A DNA stretch of 64,000 nucleotides from an uncultured Flammeovirgaceae bacterium (GTDB taxonomy: Bacteria > Bacteroidota > Bacteroidia > Cytophagales > Cyclobacteriaceae), in assembly GCA_937883755.1 (NCBI GenBank), contig CAKZYA010000016.1, positions 1-64,000 of the forward strand, read 5' to 3'. Both the position numbers and the translations under genes were made by a program. Within the stretch, counting starts at the first letter, position 1. Every line of letters begins with the position of its first letter. This document shows, in pieces, positions 1 through 8,076 of this stretch. The notes beneath the pieces are model-generated. The model made no database searches. It saw nothing but the letters and a program-made list of their open reading frames with translations, and was not told the DNA's origin.

Positions 1-55
1 CTTTCTGCCAACTACCGTCTTTAGTCCACTTCCTGAAGTGATGGTAGACTACCCC
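1..55 (-). pseudogene. IS5-family-like transposase fragment (edge of window)
   Basis: Read on the minus strand, this stretch is open and gives a peptide containing VVYHHFRKWTKDGSWQK. That resembles the N-terminal HTH/linker part of IS5-type transposases (pattern VYxxFRKWxxDGTW). It is cut on its upstream side by the IS3-family terminal repeat at position 56 and runs out of the window on the other side. The match is from memory of the family and the piece is short, so the assignment is tentative. Confidence 0.5.
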
Positions 56-109
56 TGACCCTTTACTGAATTTCGGACCGCCGAAAAGTAGAAAATCGGC
101 CGTTATGAT

Positions 110-922
110 CTATGCACAATGTACCTCATCGGGTGTTTTGTAATCAATAGAACTATGGGGCCTAAACTGATTATATTCCTGCCGCCAAGCTTCAATCTTT
201 TCATGGGCATCTTCCAATGATAAGAACCAATTGACGTTCAAACATTCATCCCGAAAACTCCCATTGAATGACCGCGGCGGCGGACCGCTCAATATAGGGA
301 TTATCCGTGGGTTTTCCTGGCCGAGAGAAATCTAATATGACTTTGTTATCGTAGGCCCATTTATCCAAGGCTTTTGAGATGAATCCGACATGGAATGTTC
401 ACTCCCGTTATCTACTTGGATACGATCGGGAATAGCATTGTTAAGGCAAGTAATATGCTCCATAATAGAAACAACTTCTTCCCCCTTTATGGATTTGCCA
501 GGATAAATACCCAGACATTTTCTACTAAAATTATCCACCACAGTTAAAGCCCGAAATCTTCTGCCGTCAAATAGCTGGTCAGCTACGAAATCCATACTCC
601 AACATTGATTGATACTAGAGACATCTATCCTATCTAGACGATGTGAACCACTTCTACTTCTTCGTGGCCTTTTACTACGTAAATTAAGCCCCTCTAACTT
701 GTAGAGCCTATAAACACGGTTTCTACTATCTCGCCATCCTTCCCTTCGAAGCAGAATATGAACCCTATCTAAACCGTATCTCACTCTAGTCATCGCTATC
801 TCTCGCATTCGCCTTCGGATGGTCTGCTCATCCCTAGCTTGCGATTGATAGTACCACATGGATCTATGTAGTAAAACAAGTTTGCAAGCTCGCCGAATGG
901 TGATCCGATAATCATCCATCAT
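110..922 (-). pseudogene. IS3-family transposase orfB (DDE integrase), interrupted
   Basis: The integrase core is recognisable. The N-terminal HTH_21-like part begins MMDDYRITIRRACKLV, and the motifs SMDFVAD (first Asp) and QVDNGSE (second Asp) follow. The catalytic Glu region reads NPYIE and then FNGSFRDECLNVNWF. Compared with the usual uninterrupted sequence of this family, two short extra segments are present: about 14 nt at 384-397, after DNGSE, and about 16 nt at 272-287, directly after the catalytic Glu codon. Together they add 30 nt, so the outer parts are in the same frame, but the middle (ISKALDKWAYDNKV...PYIE) is read out of frame and meets a stop near 332. The product is not expected to be active. 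Confidence 0.8.
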
Positions 923-954
923 TTGTTGGGCTAATTCTTTGCTCTTAACAGGCT

Positions 955-1221
955 TTAAAGCTTTTTTTTGATGACATCCTGAAGCATCTGTTTATCCAGA
1001 GACAGGTCAGCTACTAGTTTCTTCAATTGTGCATTTTCCTCCTTCAATTGCCGGAGTTCACGTAGTTCACTGATCCCCAAACCACCAAACTTCTTTTTCC
1101 AATTGTAGAAAGTCGCTTCGCTAATTCCCATCTTACGACAGACTTCTTCAACCTTGGTTCCTGTTTCCGCCTGCTTAAGGGCAAACACAATCTGTGATTC
1201 TGTAAATTTTGACTTTTTCAT
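955..1221 (-). CDS. IS3-family transposase orfA (HTH protein)
   Basis: An 88-residue protein of the usual orfA size, with a helix-turn-helix in residues 8-45 (motifs FTESQIVFALKQAE, CRKMGISEATFYNWKKKFGG). A leucine-rich coiled-coil tail (LRELRQLKEENAQLKKLVADLSLDK) follows. It ends VIKKKL, and its 3' end carries the A8G run used for -1 frameshifting into orfB. In this family OrfA binds the terminal repeats and the OrfAB fusion is the transposase. Here orfA is intact but its partner is broken. Confidence 0.9.
   Translation of the reverse strand: MKKSKFTESQIVFALKQAETGTKVEEVCRKMGISEATFYNWKKKFGGLGISELRELRQLKEENAQLKKLVADLSLDKQMLQDVIKKKL
961..969 (-). other. Programmed -1 frameshift slippery run between orfA and orfB
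   Basis: On the minus strand the run is AAAAAAAAG, eight A then G. In the orfA frame translation stops at the TAA at 955-957. Slipping back by one continues through GCT TTA AAG into the orfB frame without a stop, reaching the MMDDY start region. This is the standard A6G-type arrangement of IS3-family elements. Confidence 0.75.
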
Positions 1222-1302
1222 CGTTATCTGCTTTGGTTAATACTACGATTTAAAAGCCAATTTTCTCTAATTATCCGTGTCCGATTTTTTAGTAAGAGGT
1301 CA

Positions 1303-1363
1303 CAGGCATTATCGTCAAAAGAACAGATGCTCCTAAAAAAGATATTAAAAGATCTGTGTCCAT
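1303..1363 (-). pseudogene. 5' fragment of a LysE/RhtB-type exporter gene cut by the IS
   Basis: From ATG at 1363 the minus strand reads 20 codons, MDTDLLISFLGASVLLTIMP, then a G, and meets the IS3 terminal repeat at 1302. LysE-family transporters usually begin like this and continue with GPD/GPN, so the break falls right after the conserved MP. The rest of the gene is not on the other side of the IS, where an IS5-like transposase fragment is found. The exporter is therefore lost at this locus. Confidence 0.65.
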
Positions 1364-1634
1364 AGTAACAAATTTAGATTTTAAGAATTGTAGTTAACGT
1401 AGGTATAAACAAACCCATTTAATATTTTATAAGAATGCCATTCTATTTAAATTGTATAAACCAACCTTTTCGCACTTCATCGTATAACTCAACTAAATGT
1501 AGGTTATGCAAACCTTTTTAGGCTGTATTATTAGCATAAAATATGTATTATTTTCTCTGTGCGAAAGAAACAAAAAAAGAGCAACCCAGTATGAGTTGCT
1601 CTTTTGAATTTACAGTCTAGTGTGGACTGGCTGA
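1364..1634. other. Intergenic region between the LysE remnant and groEL
   Basis: AT-rich spacer. Apart from the groEL terminator (1572-1605) there is a short inverted repeat, AGGTT-ATGCA-AACCT, near 1503-1517. I see no other gene. It presumably held the promoter of the disrupted exporter gene. Confidence 0.5.
1572..1605 (-). terminator. Rho-independent terminator of groES-groEL
   Basis: A perfect 11-bp stem, AAAAGAGCAAC (1575-1585) with GTTGCTCTTTT (1595-1605), and a 9-nt loop. On the minus strand it is followed by a T run. It lies 30 nt after the groEL stop. Confidence 0.85.
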
Positions 1635-3275
1635 TTACATCATGCCACCCATTCCGCCAGGCATTCCGCCACCACCCATTGGAGGTGCAGCAGCTTCATC
1701 TTCTGGCTCATCGGCAATTACGCACTCAGTAGTCAGTAACAGACCAGCAATTGAGGAGGCATTCTCTAATGCTAAACGAGTTACTTTAGTAGGGTCAATA
1801 ACTCCCGCTTGCACTAAGTTCTCATATTCCTCAGTGCGAGCGTTAAAGCCATAATCACCTTCGCCTTCTCGCACTTTCTGAATAACTACTGAACCTTCTT
1901 GTCCAGCGTTTTCAACAATCACTCGGAGTGGTGACTCTAGCGCTAAGCGAACGATGTTTACACCAGTTTCCTGATCTTTATTTTCAGTCTCAACGCTATC
2001 TAAGGCAGAAATGGCGCGTACTAAAGCTACACCACCACCAGCTACTACACCTTCTTCAACCGCAGCGCGAGTAGCGTGCAAGGCATCGTCTACGCGATCT
2101 TTCTTCTCTTTCATTTCTACTTCAGTAGCTGCACCAATGTACAGGATAGCTACCCCACCAGAAAGCTTCGCTAAGCGCTCTTGAAGTTTCTCACGATCGT
2201 AATCAGAAGTAGTGGTTTCAATTTGAGATTTGATTTGACCTACGCGAGCTTGGATTTGCTCTTTTTCGCCAGCTCCGTTTACAACGGTGGTGTTATCTTT
2301 ATCAATGTTTACTTTCTCAGCAGTACCTAGGTAATCTAAAGTAGCATTTTCTAGCTTATAGCCACGCTCTTCCGAGATTACAGTACCACCAGTCAGGATA
2401 GCGATGTCTTCCAACATAGCTTTACGACGGTCGCCAAAGCCAGGAGCTTTTACTGCCGCAATTTTTAGTGAGCCACGGATTTTGTTCACTACCAAAGTAG
2501 CTAGGGCTTCGCCTTCTACATCTTCAGCAATAATCAATAGAGGCTTACCAGTCTGAGCTACACCTTCTAGCACCGGAAGTAATTCTTTCATCGCTGAGAT
2601 CTTCTTATCGTAGATCAGGATGTAAGGATTATCCATTTCAGCCTCCATTCGCTCAGTGTTAGTCACAAAGTAAGGAGATAGGTAACCGCGGTCAAACTGC
2701 ATACCTTCTACTAGCTTCACCTCAGTTTCGGTACCTTTAGCCTCTTCTACGGTAATTACTCCGTCTTTACCAACTTTTTCCATGGCATTGGCAATCATGG
2801 TACCAATCTCTTCATCGTTGTTAGCCGAGATAGAAGCTACTTGCGTAATTTCGTTAGAGCTGTCGATGATCTTAGACTGACCACCAAGCGCTTCAACAAT
2901 TTTGTCAACTGCTTTCTCAATACCTCGTTTCAAATCCATTGGGTTAGCACCTGCTGCTACGTTTTTGATACCGTGAGCAAAGATTGCTTGAGCAAGTACA
3001 GTAGCGGTAGTAGTACCATCACCAGCACTATCAGCCGTTTTGGAAGCAACTTCTTTTACTAGTTGAGCTCCCATATTCTCGATAGCATCTTTCAGTTCAA
3101 TTTCTTTCGCAACTGAAACACCATCTTTGGTTACGGTAGGTGCACCGAATTTTTTGTCAATTACCACATTGCGTCCCTTAGGTCCTAAGGTAACTTTTAC
3201 CGCGTTTGCTAAGGTATCTACCCCTTTTTTTACTTTATCGCGGGCTTTGGTGTCAAAAAAGATTTCTTTAGCCAT
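1635..3275 (-). CDS. groL: Chaperonin GroEL (60 kDa)
   Basis: A 546-residue group I chaperonin subunit. It forms the double-ring ATP-driven cage that folds cytosolic proteins together with GroES. It begins [20 protein letters not shown], carries the nucleotide-binding segments LGPKGRNVV (about 30-38) and AGDGTTT (84-90), and ends in the GGM-type tail [13 protein letters not shown]. Length and motifs are those of a normal single-copy housekeeping GroEL. It lies 40 nt downstream of groES and is followed by a strong terminator. Confidence 0.98.
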   Translation of the reverse strand: MAKEIFFDTKARDKVKKGVDTLANAVKVTLGPKGRNVVIDKKFGAPTVTKDGVSVAKEIELKDAIENMGAQLVKEVASKTADSAGDGTTTATVLAQAIFAHGIKNVAAGANPMDLKRGIEKAVDKIVEALGGQSKIIDSSNEITQVASISANNDEEIGTMIANAMEKVGKDGVITVEEAKGTETEVKLVEGMQFDRGYLSPYFVTNTERMEAEMDNPYILIYDKKISAMKELLPVLEGVAQTGKPLLIIAEDVEGEALATLVVNKIRGSLKIAAVKAPGFGDRRKAMLEDIAILTGGTVISEERGYKLENATLDYLGTAEKVNIDKDNTTVVNGAGEKEQIQARVGQIKSQIETTTSDYDREKLQERLAKLSGGVAILYIGAATEVEMKEKKDRVDDALHATRAAVEEGVVAGGGVALVRAISALDSVETENKDQETGVNIVRLALESPLRVIVENAGQEGSVVIQKVREGEGDYGFNARTEEYENLVQAGVIDPTKVTRLALENASSIAGLLLTTECVIADEPEDEAAAPPMGGGGMPGGMGGMM

Positions 3276-3315
3276 AATTCTAATGTTTTTGAATTTTTAG
3301 GTTCTGTTGAATGAT

Positions 3316-3594
3316 TTAGACAATTGCAAAGATGTCAGACTCTCGCATCATTAGGTAGTCTTTTCCATCCACAGTAATTTCAGTTCCGGCGTACTTTCCG
3401 TAAAGTACTTGATCGCCTACCTTTACTGTAAGTGGCTCATCTTTTTTTCCAGTACCAATTGCTACAATTGATCCCTTCTGCGGCTTTTCTTTAGCAGTAT
3501 CAGGGATAATGATACCAGAAGCAGTTTTTTCTTCAGCTGCCGCAGGTTCTACCAGAACGCGATCAGCCAATGGCTTGATGTTCACTTGTGACAT
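3316..3594 (-). CDS. groS: Co-chaperonin GroES (10 kDa)
   Basis: A 92-residue lid subunit of the GroEL chamber. Typical features are [12 protein letters not shown] at the start, the mobile loop with [21 protein letters not shown] (residues about 21-41), and the C-terminal [18 protein letters not shown]. First gene of the groES-groEL operon. I looked for a CIRCE operator upstream and did not find one. Confidence 0.98.
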   Translation of the reverse strand: MSQVNIKPLADRVLVEPAAAEEKTASGIIIPDTAKEKPQKGSIVAIGTGKKDEPLTVKVGDQVLYGKYAGTEITVDGKDYLMMRESDIFAIV

Positions 3595-3636
3595 GTTTTA
3601 AACGGTTTTGATTAATTTAACCATGTTGTGTTACTA

Positions 3637-3658
3637 ACTGCTAAAAAATGGTAGCAGT
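3637..3658. promoter_or_regulatory. Inverted repeat upstream of groES
   Basis: ACTGCTA (3637-3643) and TAGCAGT (3652-3658) are perfect 7-nt arms with an 8-nt spacer, about 45 nt upstream of the groES start in the groES / 3846 divergent spacer. It could be an operator for heat-shock control, but it is not CIRCE and no regulator is known. Confidence 0.35.
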
Positions 3659-3790
3659 GTATACTAAGTAATACAGTTCTTATGCCAAGCGTTCTATAAG
3701 TGAAATTCGCCTGCCTACCCTGCCAAATTTGCAGACTTATGACTTTTCTTACCTATGCCAGAAAAAGCTGTCACTGACAAAGTTTCACAC

Positions 3791-3822
3791 TTGCACCGTT
3801 TACTTTGAATCTTTATATTTTG
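3791..3822 (+). promoter_or_regulatory. Bacteroidota-type promoter for the 3846 gene
   Basis: TTG at 3791-3793, a 20-nt spacer, then TATATTTTG at 3814-3822, close to the TTG-N20-TAnnTTTG consensus of Bacteroidota sigma-A promoters. Transcription would begin near 3829, which supports ATG 3846 as the start rather than any codon further upstream. Confidence 0.5.
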
Positions 3823-3845
3823 TCGCAAAACCAAACCCCTCATAT

Positions 3846-4562
3846 ATGGATACCCTTCACCAAGACTGGCTCACCCGGGACTTGCTAGATTTTGAGTACA
3901 AAAAGTATGTACTGTTGGCCTATATGCAGAATGTAAAAAGTAAGTTTACCGACCGAGAACTGTACCCTTTTATGTCGGACTTAGTCTTTCATTACAACAA
4001 CTTGCTAGCCCTGCAAAAGAATAAGCAACTCATTTACGAAAACTTTCCCAAAGAAGTATCCCGAGCCGATTTTGAGAAACTGAAGATCCATTACCGTAAA
4101 ATTATTCAGGATGGCGAGCTTATGAATACCATTGAAGAAATCGTCAGCTTTGCTCTGCCCCAGTTTAAGGAGCGAGTAGAAGAAGGCGCAGAGATTTACG
4201 AGGATATTGCCCAACATATTCGCATTGAGCCCATCGGAATTACTCCCTTATATAAAAACGAAGGGTATCTGCTGCTGTCTACCCACTCACAAAAAGTGGT
4301 TTATGTTTATCACTATAAGATTACAGTTTTTCATCAGGCCGACGAGGCCTATCGAGCTATCCAAACACAAAAACTGGATACAGTGAGCTGGAGTCTGACC
4401 AACTCATTTGAGCAGATTAAGCGAGACCTGATTAGTAGCAATCAGGAGTTACCTAATCCAGCAACTTATCTGGCTATTTCTGAGCAAGTTTATCCGCTAG
4501 AACCTACTATGCTACCCATCACCAAGCGGCTACTGATTCAGCACATTGGCAAAGCAGCCTAA
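3846..4562 (+). CDS. Conserved hypothetical protein, 238 aa
   Basis: Begins MDTLHQDWLTRDLLDFEYKKYVLLAYMQ. I do not recognise a named domain. The N-terminal half is predicted helical and charged (YVLLAYMQNVKSKFTDRELYPFMSDLVFHYNNLLAL). The C-terminal half looks alpha/beta (GYLLLSTHSQKVVYVYHYKITVF). No signal peptide or membrane segment, so it is probably cytosolic. The frame is open further upstream, but the promoter at 3791-3822 and the ATG position favour this start. Divergent from groES. Confidence 0.75.
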   Translation: MDTLHQDWLTRDLLDFEYKKYVLLAYMQNVKSKFTDRELYPFMSDLVFHYNNLLALQKNKQLIYENFPKEVSRADFEKLKIHYRKIIQDGELMNTIEEIVSFALPQFKERVEEGAEIYEDIAQHIRIEPIGITPLYKNEGYLLLSTHSQKVVYVYHYKITVFHQADEAYRAIQTQKLDTVSWSLTNSFEQIKRDLISSNQELPNPATYLAISEQVYPLEPTMLPITKRLLIQHIGKAA

Positions 4563-4566
4563 CTAA

Positions 4567-4663
4567 TGATGACTGATGACTGATGACTGATGACTGATGA
4601 CTGATGACTGATGACTGATGACTGAAAATTAATCATTCAACATCACTCATTAATCATTACTCA
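4567..4663. repeat. Heptad-repeat palindrome 1 (hypothetical gene / secG)
   Basis: Left arm: eight perfect tandem copies of TGATGAC (4567-4622). Right arm: five degenerate 7-bp units such as TTAATCA and TTACTCA (4629-4663), which are roughly the reverse complement of the left arm. The right arm runs over the secG stop codon (4657-4659). The eight identical copies suggest recent slippage expansion. Confidence 0.85.
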
Positions 4664-5037
4664 ACCGAGTCGGGCTCCGTTAGTCCCTCGAGGTCAGAAG
4701 CAGCACTATCGCCCGTGGCGGGAATGCTGGGATTTAAAGTAGGCGGAGCAATTCGATCTTGAGCACTCTCTATGTTAGGGCTGGTAAACCCTCCCTCAGC
4801 TCTCTGAGAATCAAGCAATAGACTAGATGACAGGGCTAACACCATCAGAGCAATGGCTAATGCCCAGGTTGCCTTTTCCAGGAAGTCAGCAGTACGCTTC
4901 ACTCCAATCATCTGAGTAGAAGAACCTGACCCACCAAATTGACTTGATAGCCCTCCCCCTTTGGAGTTTTGAGCCAGCACCACTAAAACCAATAATACGG
5001 CAACTACAATGGTGAGTGTAATAACAAGAGTAAACAT
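4657..5037 (-). CDS. secG: Preprotein translocase subunit SecG
   Basis: A 126-residue inner-membrane protein assisting SecYEG. Two hydrophobic helices (about 3-22 and 57-75) flank the conserved cytoplasmic loop with QNSKGGGLSSQFGGSGSSTQMIGVKRTADFLEKATW. The tail after TM2 is longer than in E. coli and Ser/Pro/Glu-rich, as often seen in Bacteroidota. Last gene of the miaB-lptE operon, 5 nt after the TPR gene. Confidence 0.93.
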   Translation of the reverse strand: MFTLVITLTIVVAVLLVLVVLAQNSKGGGLSSQFGGSGSSTQMIGVKRTADFLEKATWALAIALMVLALSSSLLLDSQRAEGGFTSPNIESAQDRIAPPTLNPSIPATGDSAASDLEGLTEPDSVE

Positions 5038-5042
5038 TTATG

Positions 5043-6041
5043 TCAGTTTAATTTTTCAATTTTTTCCGCAAAGTACGCCTTTTTATCCGGGAATTTCAAC
5101 ATTAGCTGTCGATAGATTTCAAGAGCCTTATTCTTTTTCCCTTGCTTCAACATAATTTCGGCTAAATTCTCCGTCACTAGATCAGTATCATACTCAGCAC
5201 TTTTCTCGGACAGATCTAAGGTCTCGCTATCGTTATCTGGTAAAGAAGGGCGAGAACGACCAATTGAGCTGGTATCAGAATTGACAAATTTATTAATTAG
5301 CTCATTTTGCCTTTGCTGGTGGATGCCCAGCCGCTCAGATGAAATAGGTTCTATACCGTGCAGGTAGTCCAGTAATAGCGGAGATTGAGTGGCTGTCTCA
5401 GCATAATTTGCCTCTAGTGGGGCTTGGTTAACGTTCGCTATTTTTTTTTTACCCTCTGCTTCTTCATCTGCGTTAGCCTCTTCTTTTGCCTGACGCAGCT
5501 TTCGTAAATTTTCCTCTAACTCACGGTACACAATTTCCTCTTCCTGATCATGATTGGCCACCCCTAATGTTTCTGCTTCTGTCTCAGAGTTAGCTAAGTC
5601 TTCCTCTGACGTATCCGCCTCTATCGTACTAGAATCGTCTACTTCTGTTTCAACCGCTGCGGTTGGAGTTTCTTCAACTTTCTCCTCTAAATTTTCATTT
5701 ATTTCTTGACTCACCTCTGATAGATCGGAAGTAGCCACCTCTTTTTTCTCAGCCATTTGGGGTTCTTCTTCGACTTGTTCAGTCGGTTGCCAATCAATAT
5801 GGATATCTTCGTAGAAAACTTTACGTAGATGTCGACGGTCGGGAGCGTAAATGGCAGCAATTCCTAAGCTTTCGTATGCATCGGGAGCTTGCTGATCATG
5901 CTTGGCCTTGGCAACCAGCGTACGGGCTAATTGAAAGTAAGGGTATTCAGTAATGGCTTTTTCTAGCATTTCCTGATCCTCACTAGAAATACTCTGAGGA
6001 TTAGCTAGTATCTTCAGTAATGTATCAGACAAGACTTCCAT
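5043..6041 (-). CDS. TPR-type protein of the lptE-secG operon
   Basis: A 332-residue protein with no signal peptide. Residues about 1-80 (LLKILANPQSISSEDQEMLEKAITEYPYFQLARTLVAKAKHD) and 285-330 (NLAEIMLKQGKKNKALEIYRQLMLKFPDKKAYFAEKIEKLN) look like helical/TPR hairpins. The middle (about 100-200) is very acidic, low complexity and Glu-rich, and probably disordered. It lies between lptE and secG. The order lptE-TPR-secG is familiar from Bacteroidota genomes, but the function is unknown to me; a link to envelope biogenesis is inference from context. Confidence 0.75.
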   Translation of the reverse strand: MEVLSDTLLKILANPQSISSEDQEMLEKAITEYPYFQLARTLVAKAKHDQQAPDAYESLGIAAIYAPDRRHLRKVFYEDIHIDWQPTEQVEEEPQMAEKKEVATSDLSEVSQEINENLEEKVEETPTAAVETEVDDSSTIEADTSEEDLANSETEAETLGVANHDQEEEIVYRELEENLRKLRQAKEEANADEEAEGKKKIANVNQAPLEANYAETATQSPLLLDYLHGIEPISSERLGIHQQRQNELINKFVNSDTSSIGRSRPSLPDNDSETLDLSEKSAEYDTDLVTENLAEIMLKQGKKNKALEIYRQLMLKFPDKKAYFAEKIEKLN

Positions 6042-6060
6042 AATGTTGGTTAGTTATATA

Positions 6061-6135
6061 ATGAGTAATGACAAATGATCAATGAAGAGTACTCCTACTA
6101 ACATTAGTCATTAATCATTATTCATCATTCATTAG
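6061..6135. repeat. Heptad-repeat palindrome 2 (TPR gene / lptE)
   Basis: Left arm of four in-phase 7-bp units of the form ATGAnnA (for example ATGAGTA, ATGACAA; 6061-6088), a 19-nt centre, then a right arm of four units starting TCAT (for example TCATTAA, TCATTAT; 6108-6135). The arms are complementary to each other. The right arm ends 3 nt from the lptE stop codon. Confidence 0.85.
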
Positions 6136-6138
6136 ATA

Positions 6139-6738
6139 TTACCAGTTAGCGACTGTTGCAGTAAATATATCGAAAATAATCTGATCGAAAATTTCTGCAA
6201 TAAGTTCTTCTTCTACCGAAGATGGATCACGATCGGCACTAAAATCGGCAAAAAAGGTAAAACTTTTATTTTCAAAATTAAACTCATCGCTATAAGTATT
6301 TACATACGAAGCCGATACTGTAATGTTTAGCCGGACTAAACCAGCTACATCAGCAACATCATTACTTCCAGAAGCCTGGGGTGCTACTGGCACAAACTCG
6401 TAACGGGTAATGGAGCCCTCAAGTAGCAAATCGCCATTTTCTTGTACCAAAGCCAAGCTAGTGTTCGCTTGGTAATAATCCCGAATCTCTTCGGTAAAAA
6501 TCTGGCTCATGTTGGGAGGCCCATTCCCAGCATCATTGTAAAAATTATCAATAGAGATTGTTTGCACCTCTGGCCCGAGCGCGGCTCCAGTAAAAGAATA
6601 TACCCCACAGCCAGAGAAGGTTATAAAAACGAGCAGACTGATTATAGCCCACAGTCCACGGTCGATAGTCGACAGAATAGTTCTCAACTCAAACGCTCTG
6701 CGGACTGTGGACTGTGGACTATCGACTAAATTACTCAT
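6139..6738 (-). CDS. lptE: LPS-assembly lipoprotein LptE family
   Basis: About 199 residues from ATG 6738. LptE is the outer-membrane lipoprotein that plugs the LptD barrel in LPS export. A lipoprotein signal is visible late in the protein: RGLWAIISLLVFITFSGC, with the lipidated Cys encoded at 6607-6609. After it comes GVYSFTGAALGPEVQTISIDNF, the usual start of Bacteroidota LptE. The signal is preceded by some 26 extra residues encoded by a heptad-repeat palindrome (6645-6726). The chosen ATG overlaps the stop of the upstream gene (ATGAGTAA). A TTG start inside the repeat is possible. Residues upstream of 6738 belong to the sigma-54 activator gene in another frame. Confidence 0.85.
   Translation of the reverse strand: MSNLVDSPQSTVRRAFELRTILSTIDRGLWAIISLLVFITFSGCGVYSFTGAALGPEVQTISIDNFYNDAGNGPPNMSQIFTEEIRDYYQANTSLALVQENGDLLLEGSITRYEFVPVAPQASGSNDVADVAGLVRLNITVSASYVNTYSDEFNFENKSFTFFADFSADRDPSSVEEELIAEIFDQIIFDIFTATVANW
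6645..6726. repeat. Heptad-repeat palindrome 3, inside the lptE 5' coding region
   Basis: Left arm (plus strand) of 7-bp units such as TAGCCCA, CAGTCCA (6645-6672); right arm such as TGCGGAC, TGTGGAC (6699-6726). The arms are complementary. It starts 4 nt after the sigma-54 activator stop codon and is read through in frame by lptE without a stop, adding a stretch that includes VDSPQSTVRR before the lipoprotein signal. Confidence 0.85.
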
Positions 6739-8062
6739 CAATTTCATACTGTTTGATCTTGCGGTAGAGCGTTCGCTCAGAGATTCCCAAATCCTGAGCC
6801 GCGTACTTACGCTTCTGACCATGTCGCTTCAGGGCTTTTAGAATCATCTCTTTTTCCTTTTTTTCCAACGAAAGGTCGTCATCTTCTTCAGACTCAGGCG
6901 AAATATCCTCAATGTTAGAGTATTCCACCGTAGGTTCCTCTTTCCGACTACTCGCTCCATTATTGATTAATAAACTCGGAGCAACCGACTCTTCAAACTC
7001 CTGCTCAAATGGCGGGGCTGATGACGGCTTACTGTATTCTGAATACCCAGCTGACGATTTTCGTAGGTCACTATGTACACCACTAAATAAGTCTGAATGC
7101 TCCCGTATAACGCGAGAGTCCAGGTTTTCGTCTTGCAGCATCTTTAGTACTAACTTTTTTAACTCGTTGAGATCGTGCCGCATTTCGAACAGTACTTTAT
7201 AGAGCAAATCTCGTTCACTGAAATTTTCTTGCCCCTGTTCTTTCCGATACAATGCCGGAAGTGATGATTGGGTAGGTGGTAAAAAGTTACGTAGAGTCTC
7301 AGCATCAATTTCTCGCTTTTCCACCAGCAGCGACATTCGCTCTACATAGTTTTTCAGTTCCCGGATATTACCCGGAAAACGATGCTCCATCAGTACCACT
7401 TTGGCATCGGGCAATAACTGAATAGGTTTAGTACGATTACGTTCCGCAAAATCAGTAGCGAACTTACGGAACAATAACAGCAGGTCGTCGCCTCGCTCTC
7501 GCAAAGGTGGTACATAAATCGGCACTGAATTGAGGCGGTAGTAAAGGTCTTCACGGAACTTCCCATTCTGCACCGCTTCTACCAAATTCACATTAGTTGC
7601 TGCTACCACCCGCACATCCGATTTCTGCACCTTGGAAGAACCTACTCGGATAAACTCACCGTATTCCAGCACTCGCAGCAAGCGTGACTGGGTTCCCAAG
7701 GGCATCTCTCCGATTTCATCCAGAAAAATAGTACCACCATTAGTCACCTCAAAATAGCCTTTGCGGGTGTCTTGTGCCCCGGTAAATGCCCCTTTTTCGT
7801 GCCCGAAAAGTTCAGAGTCTATGGTTCCCTCAGGAATAGCTCCGCAATTGATAGCAATAAATTTACCATGCTTACGAATACTGAGCTGATGAATAATTTT
7901 AGAAAATGATTCTTTACCGCTGCCACTTTCCCCAGTAATTAGTACGGTCATGTCAGTAGGAGCTACCTGAGCAGCTACGGTAAGGGCATAGTTCAGACGT
8001 TGGGAATTTCCAATAATACCAAAACGCTGCTTAATGCTTCTGAGCTCTGATTGGTCTAGCAT
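6731..8062 (-). CDS. Sigma-54-dependent transcriptional activator (no receiver domain)
   Basis: 443 residues. The AAA+ domain starts almost at the N-terminus: Walker A GESGSGKE (44-51), sigma-54 contact loop GAFTGA (91-96), Walker B TIFLDEIGE (about 111-119), and the arginine-finger region FREDLYYRLN. A Ser/Glu-rich linker (about 300-390) leads to a Fis-type HTH at the C-terminus (AAQDLGISERTLYRKIKQY). There is no response-regulator or GAF/PAS input domain, so activity would be set by partner proteins or by level. It sits between miaB (14 nt gap) and lptE (overlap), a recurring Bacteroidota order. Confidence 0.9.
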   Translation of the reverse strand: MLDQSELRSIKQRFGIIGNSQRLNYALTVAAQVAPTDMTVLITGESGSGKESFSKIIHQLSIRKHGKFIAINCGAIPEGTIDSELFGHEKGAFTGAQDTRKGYFEVTNGGTIFLDEIGEMPLGTQSRLLRVLEYGEFIRVGSSKVQKSDVRVVAATNVNLVEAVQNGKFREDLYYRLNSVPIYVPPLRERGDDLLLLFRKFATDFAERNRTKPIQLLPDAKVVLMEHRFPGNIRELKNYVERMSLLVEKREIDAETLRNFLPPTQSSLPALYRKEQGQENFSERDLLYKVLFEMRHDLNELKKLVLKMLQDENLDSRVIREHSDLFSGVHSDLRKSSAGYSEYSKPSSAPPFEQEFEESVAPSLLINNGASSRKEEPTVEYSNIEDISPESEEDDDLSLEKKEKEMILKALKRHGQKRKYAAQDLGISERTLYRKIKQYEIDE

Positions 8063-8076
8063 AAAAAAATTTCAGT

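Larger units (their letters stand above)
56..1302 (-). mobile_element. IS3-family insertion sequence, degenerate copy
   Basis: An element of about 1247 bp with orfA (955-1221) and a broken orfB (110-922) on the minus strand. Imperfect terminal inverted repeats are visible: TGACCCTTTACT reading inward from 56, and TGACCTCTTACT reading inward on the minus strand from 1302. Both continue into a shared TCGGAC block. The flanking bases (CCC on the left, CAG on the right) do not form a target duplication, and the flanks belong to different genes (an IS5-like transposase on the left, a LysE-type exporter on the right). This suggests recombination or an adjacent deletion after insertion. The damaged orfB implies the copy no longer moves by itself. 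Confidence 0.85.

Noticed and set aside
3595-3728. Possible CIRCE operator for groES-groEL.
   Set aside because: The TTAGCACTC-N9-GAGTGCTAA pattern is absent; only an unrelated 7-nt inverted repeat is present.
4567-4622. CRISPR-like array of short repeats.
   Set aside because: The 7-bp units are directly adjacent without spacers, and no cas genes are in the window.
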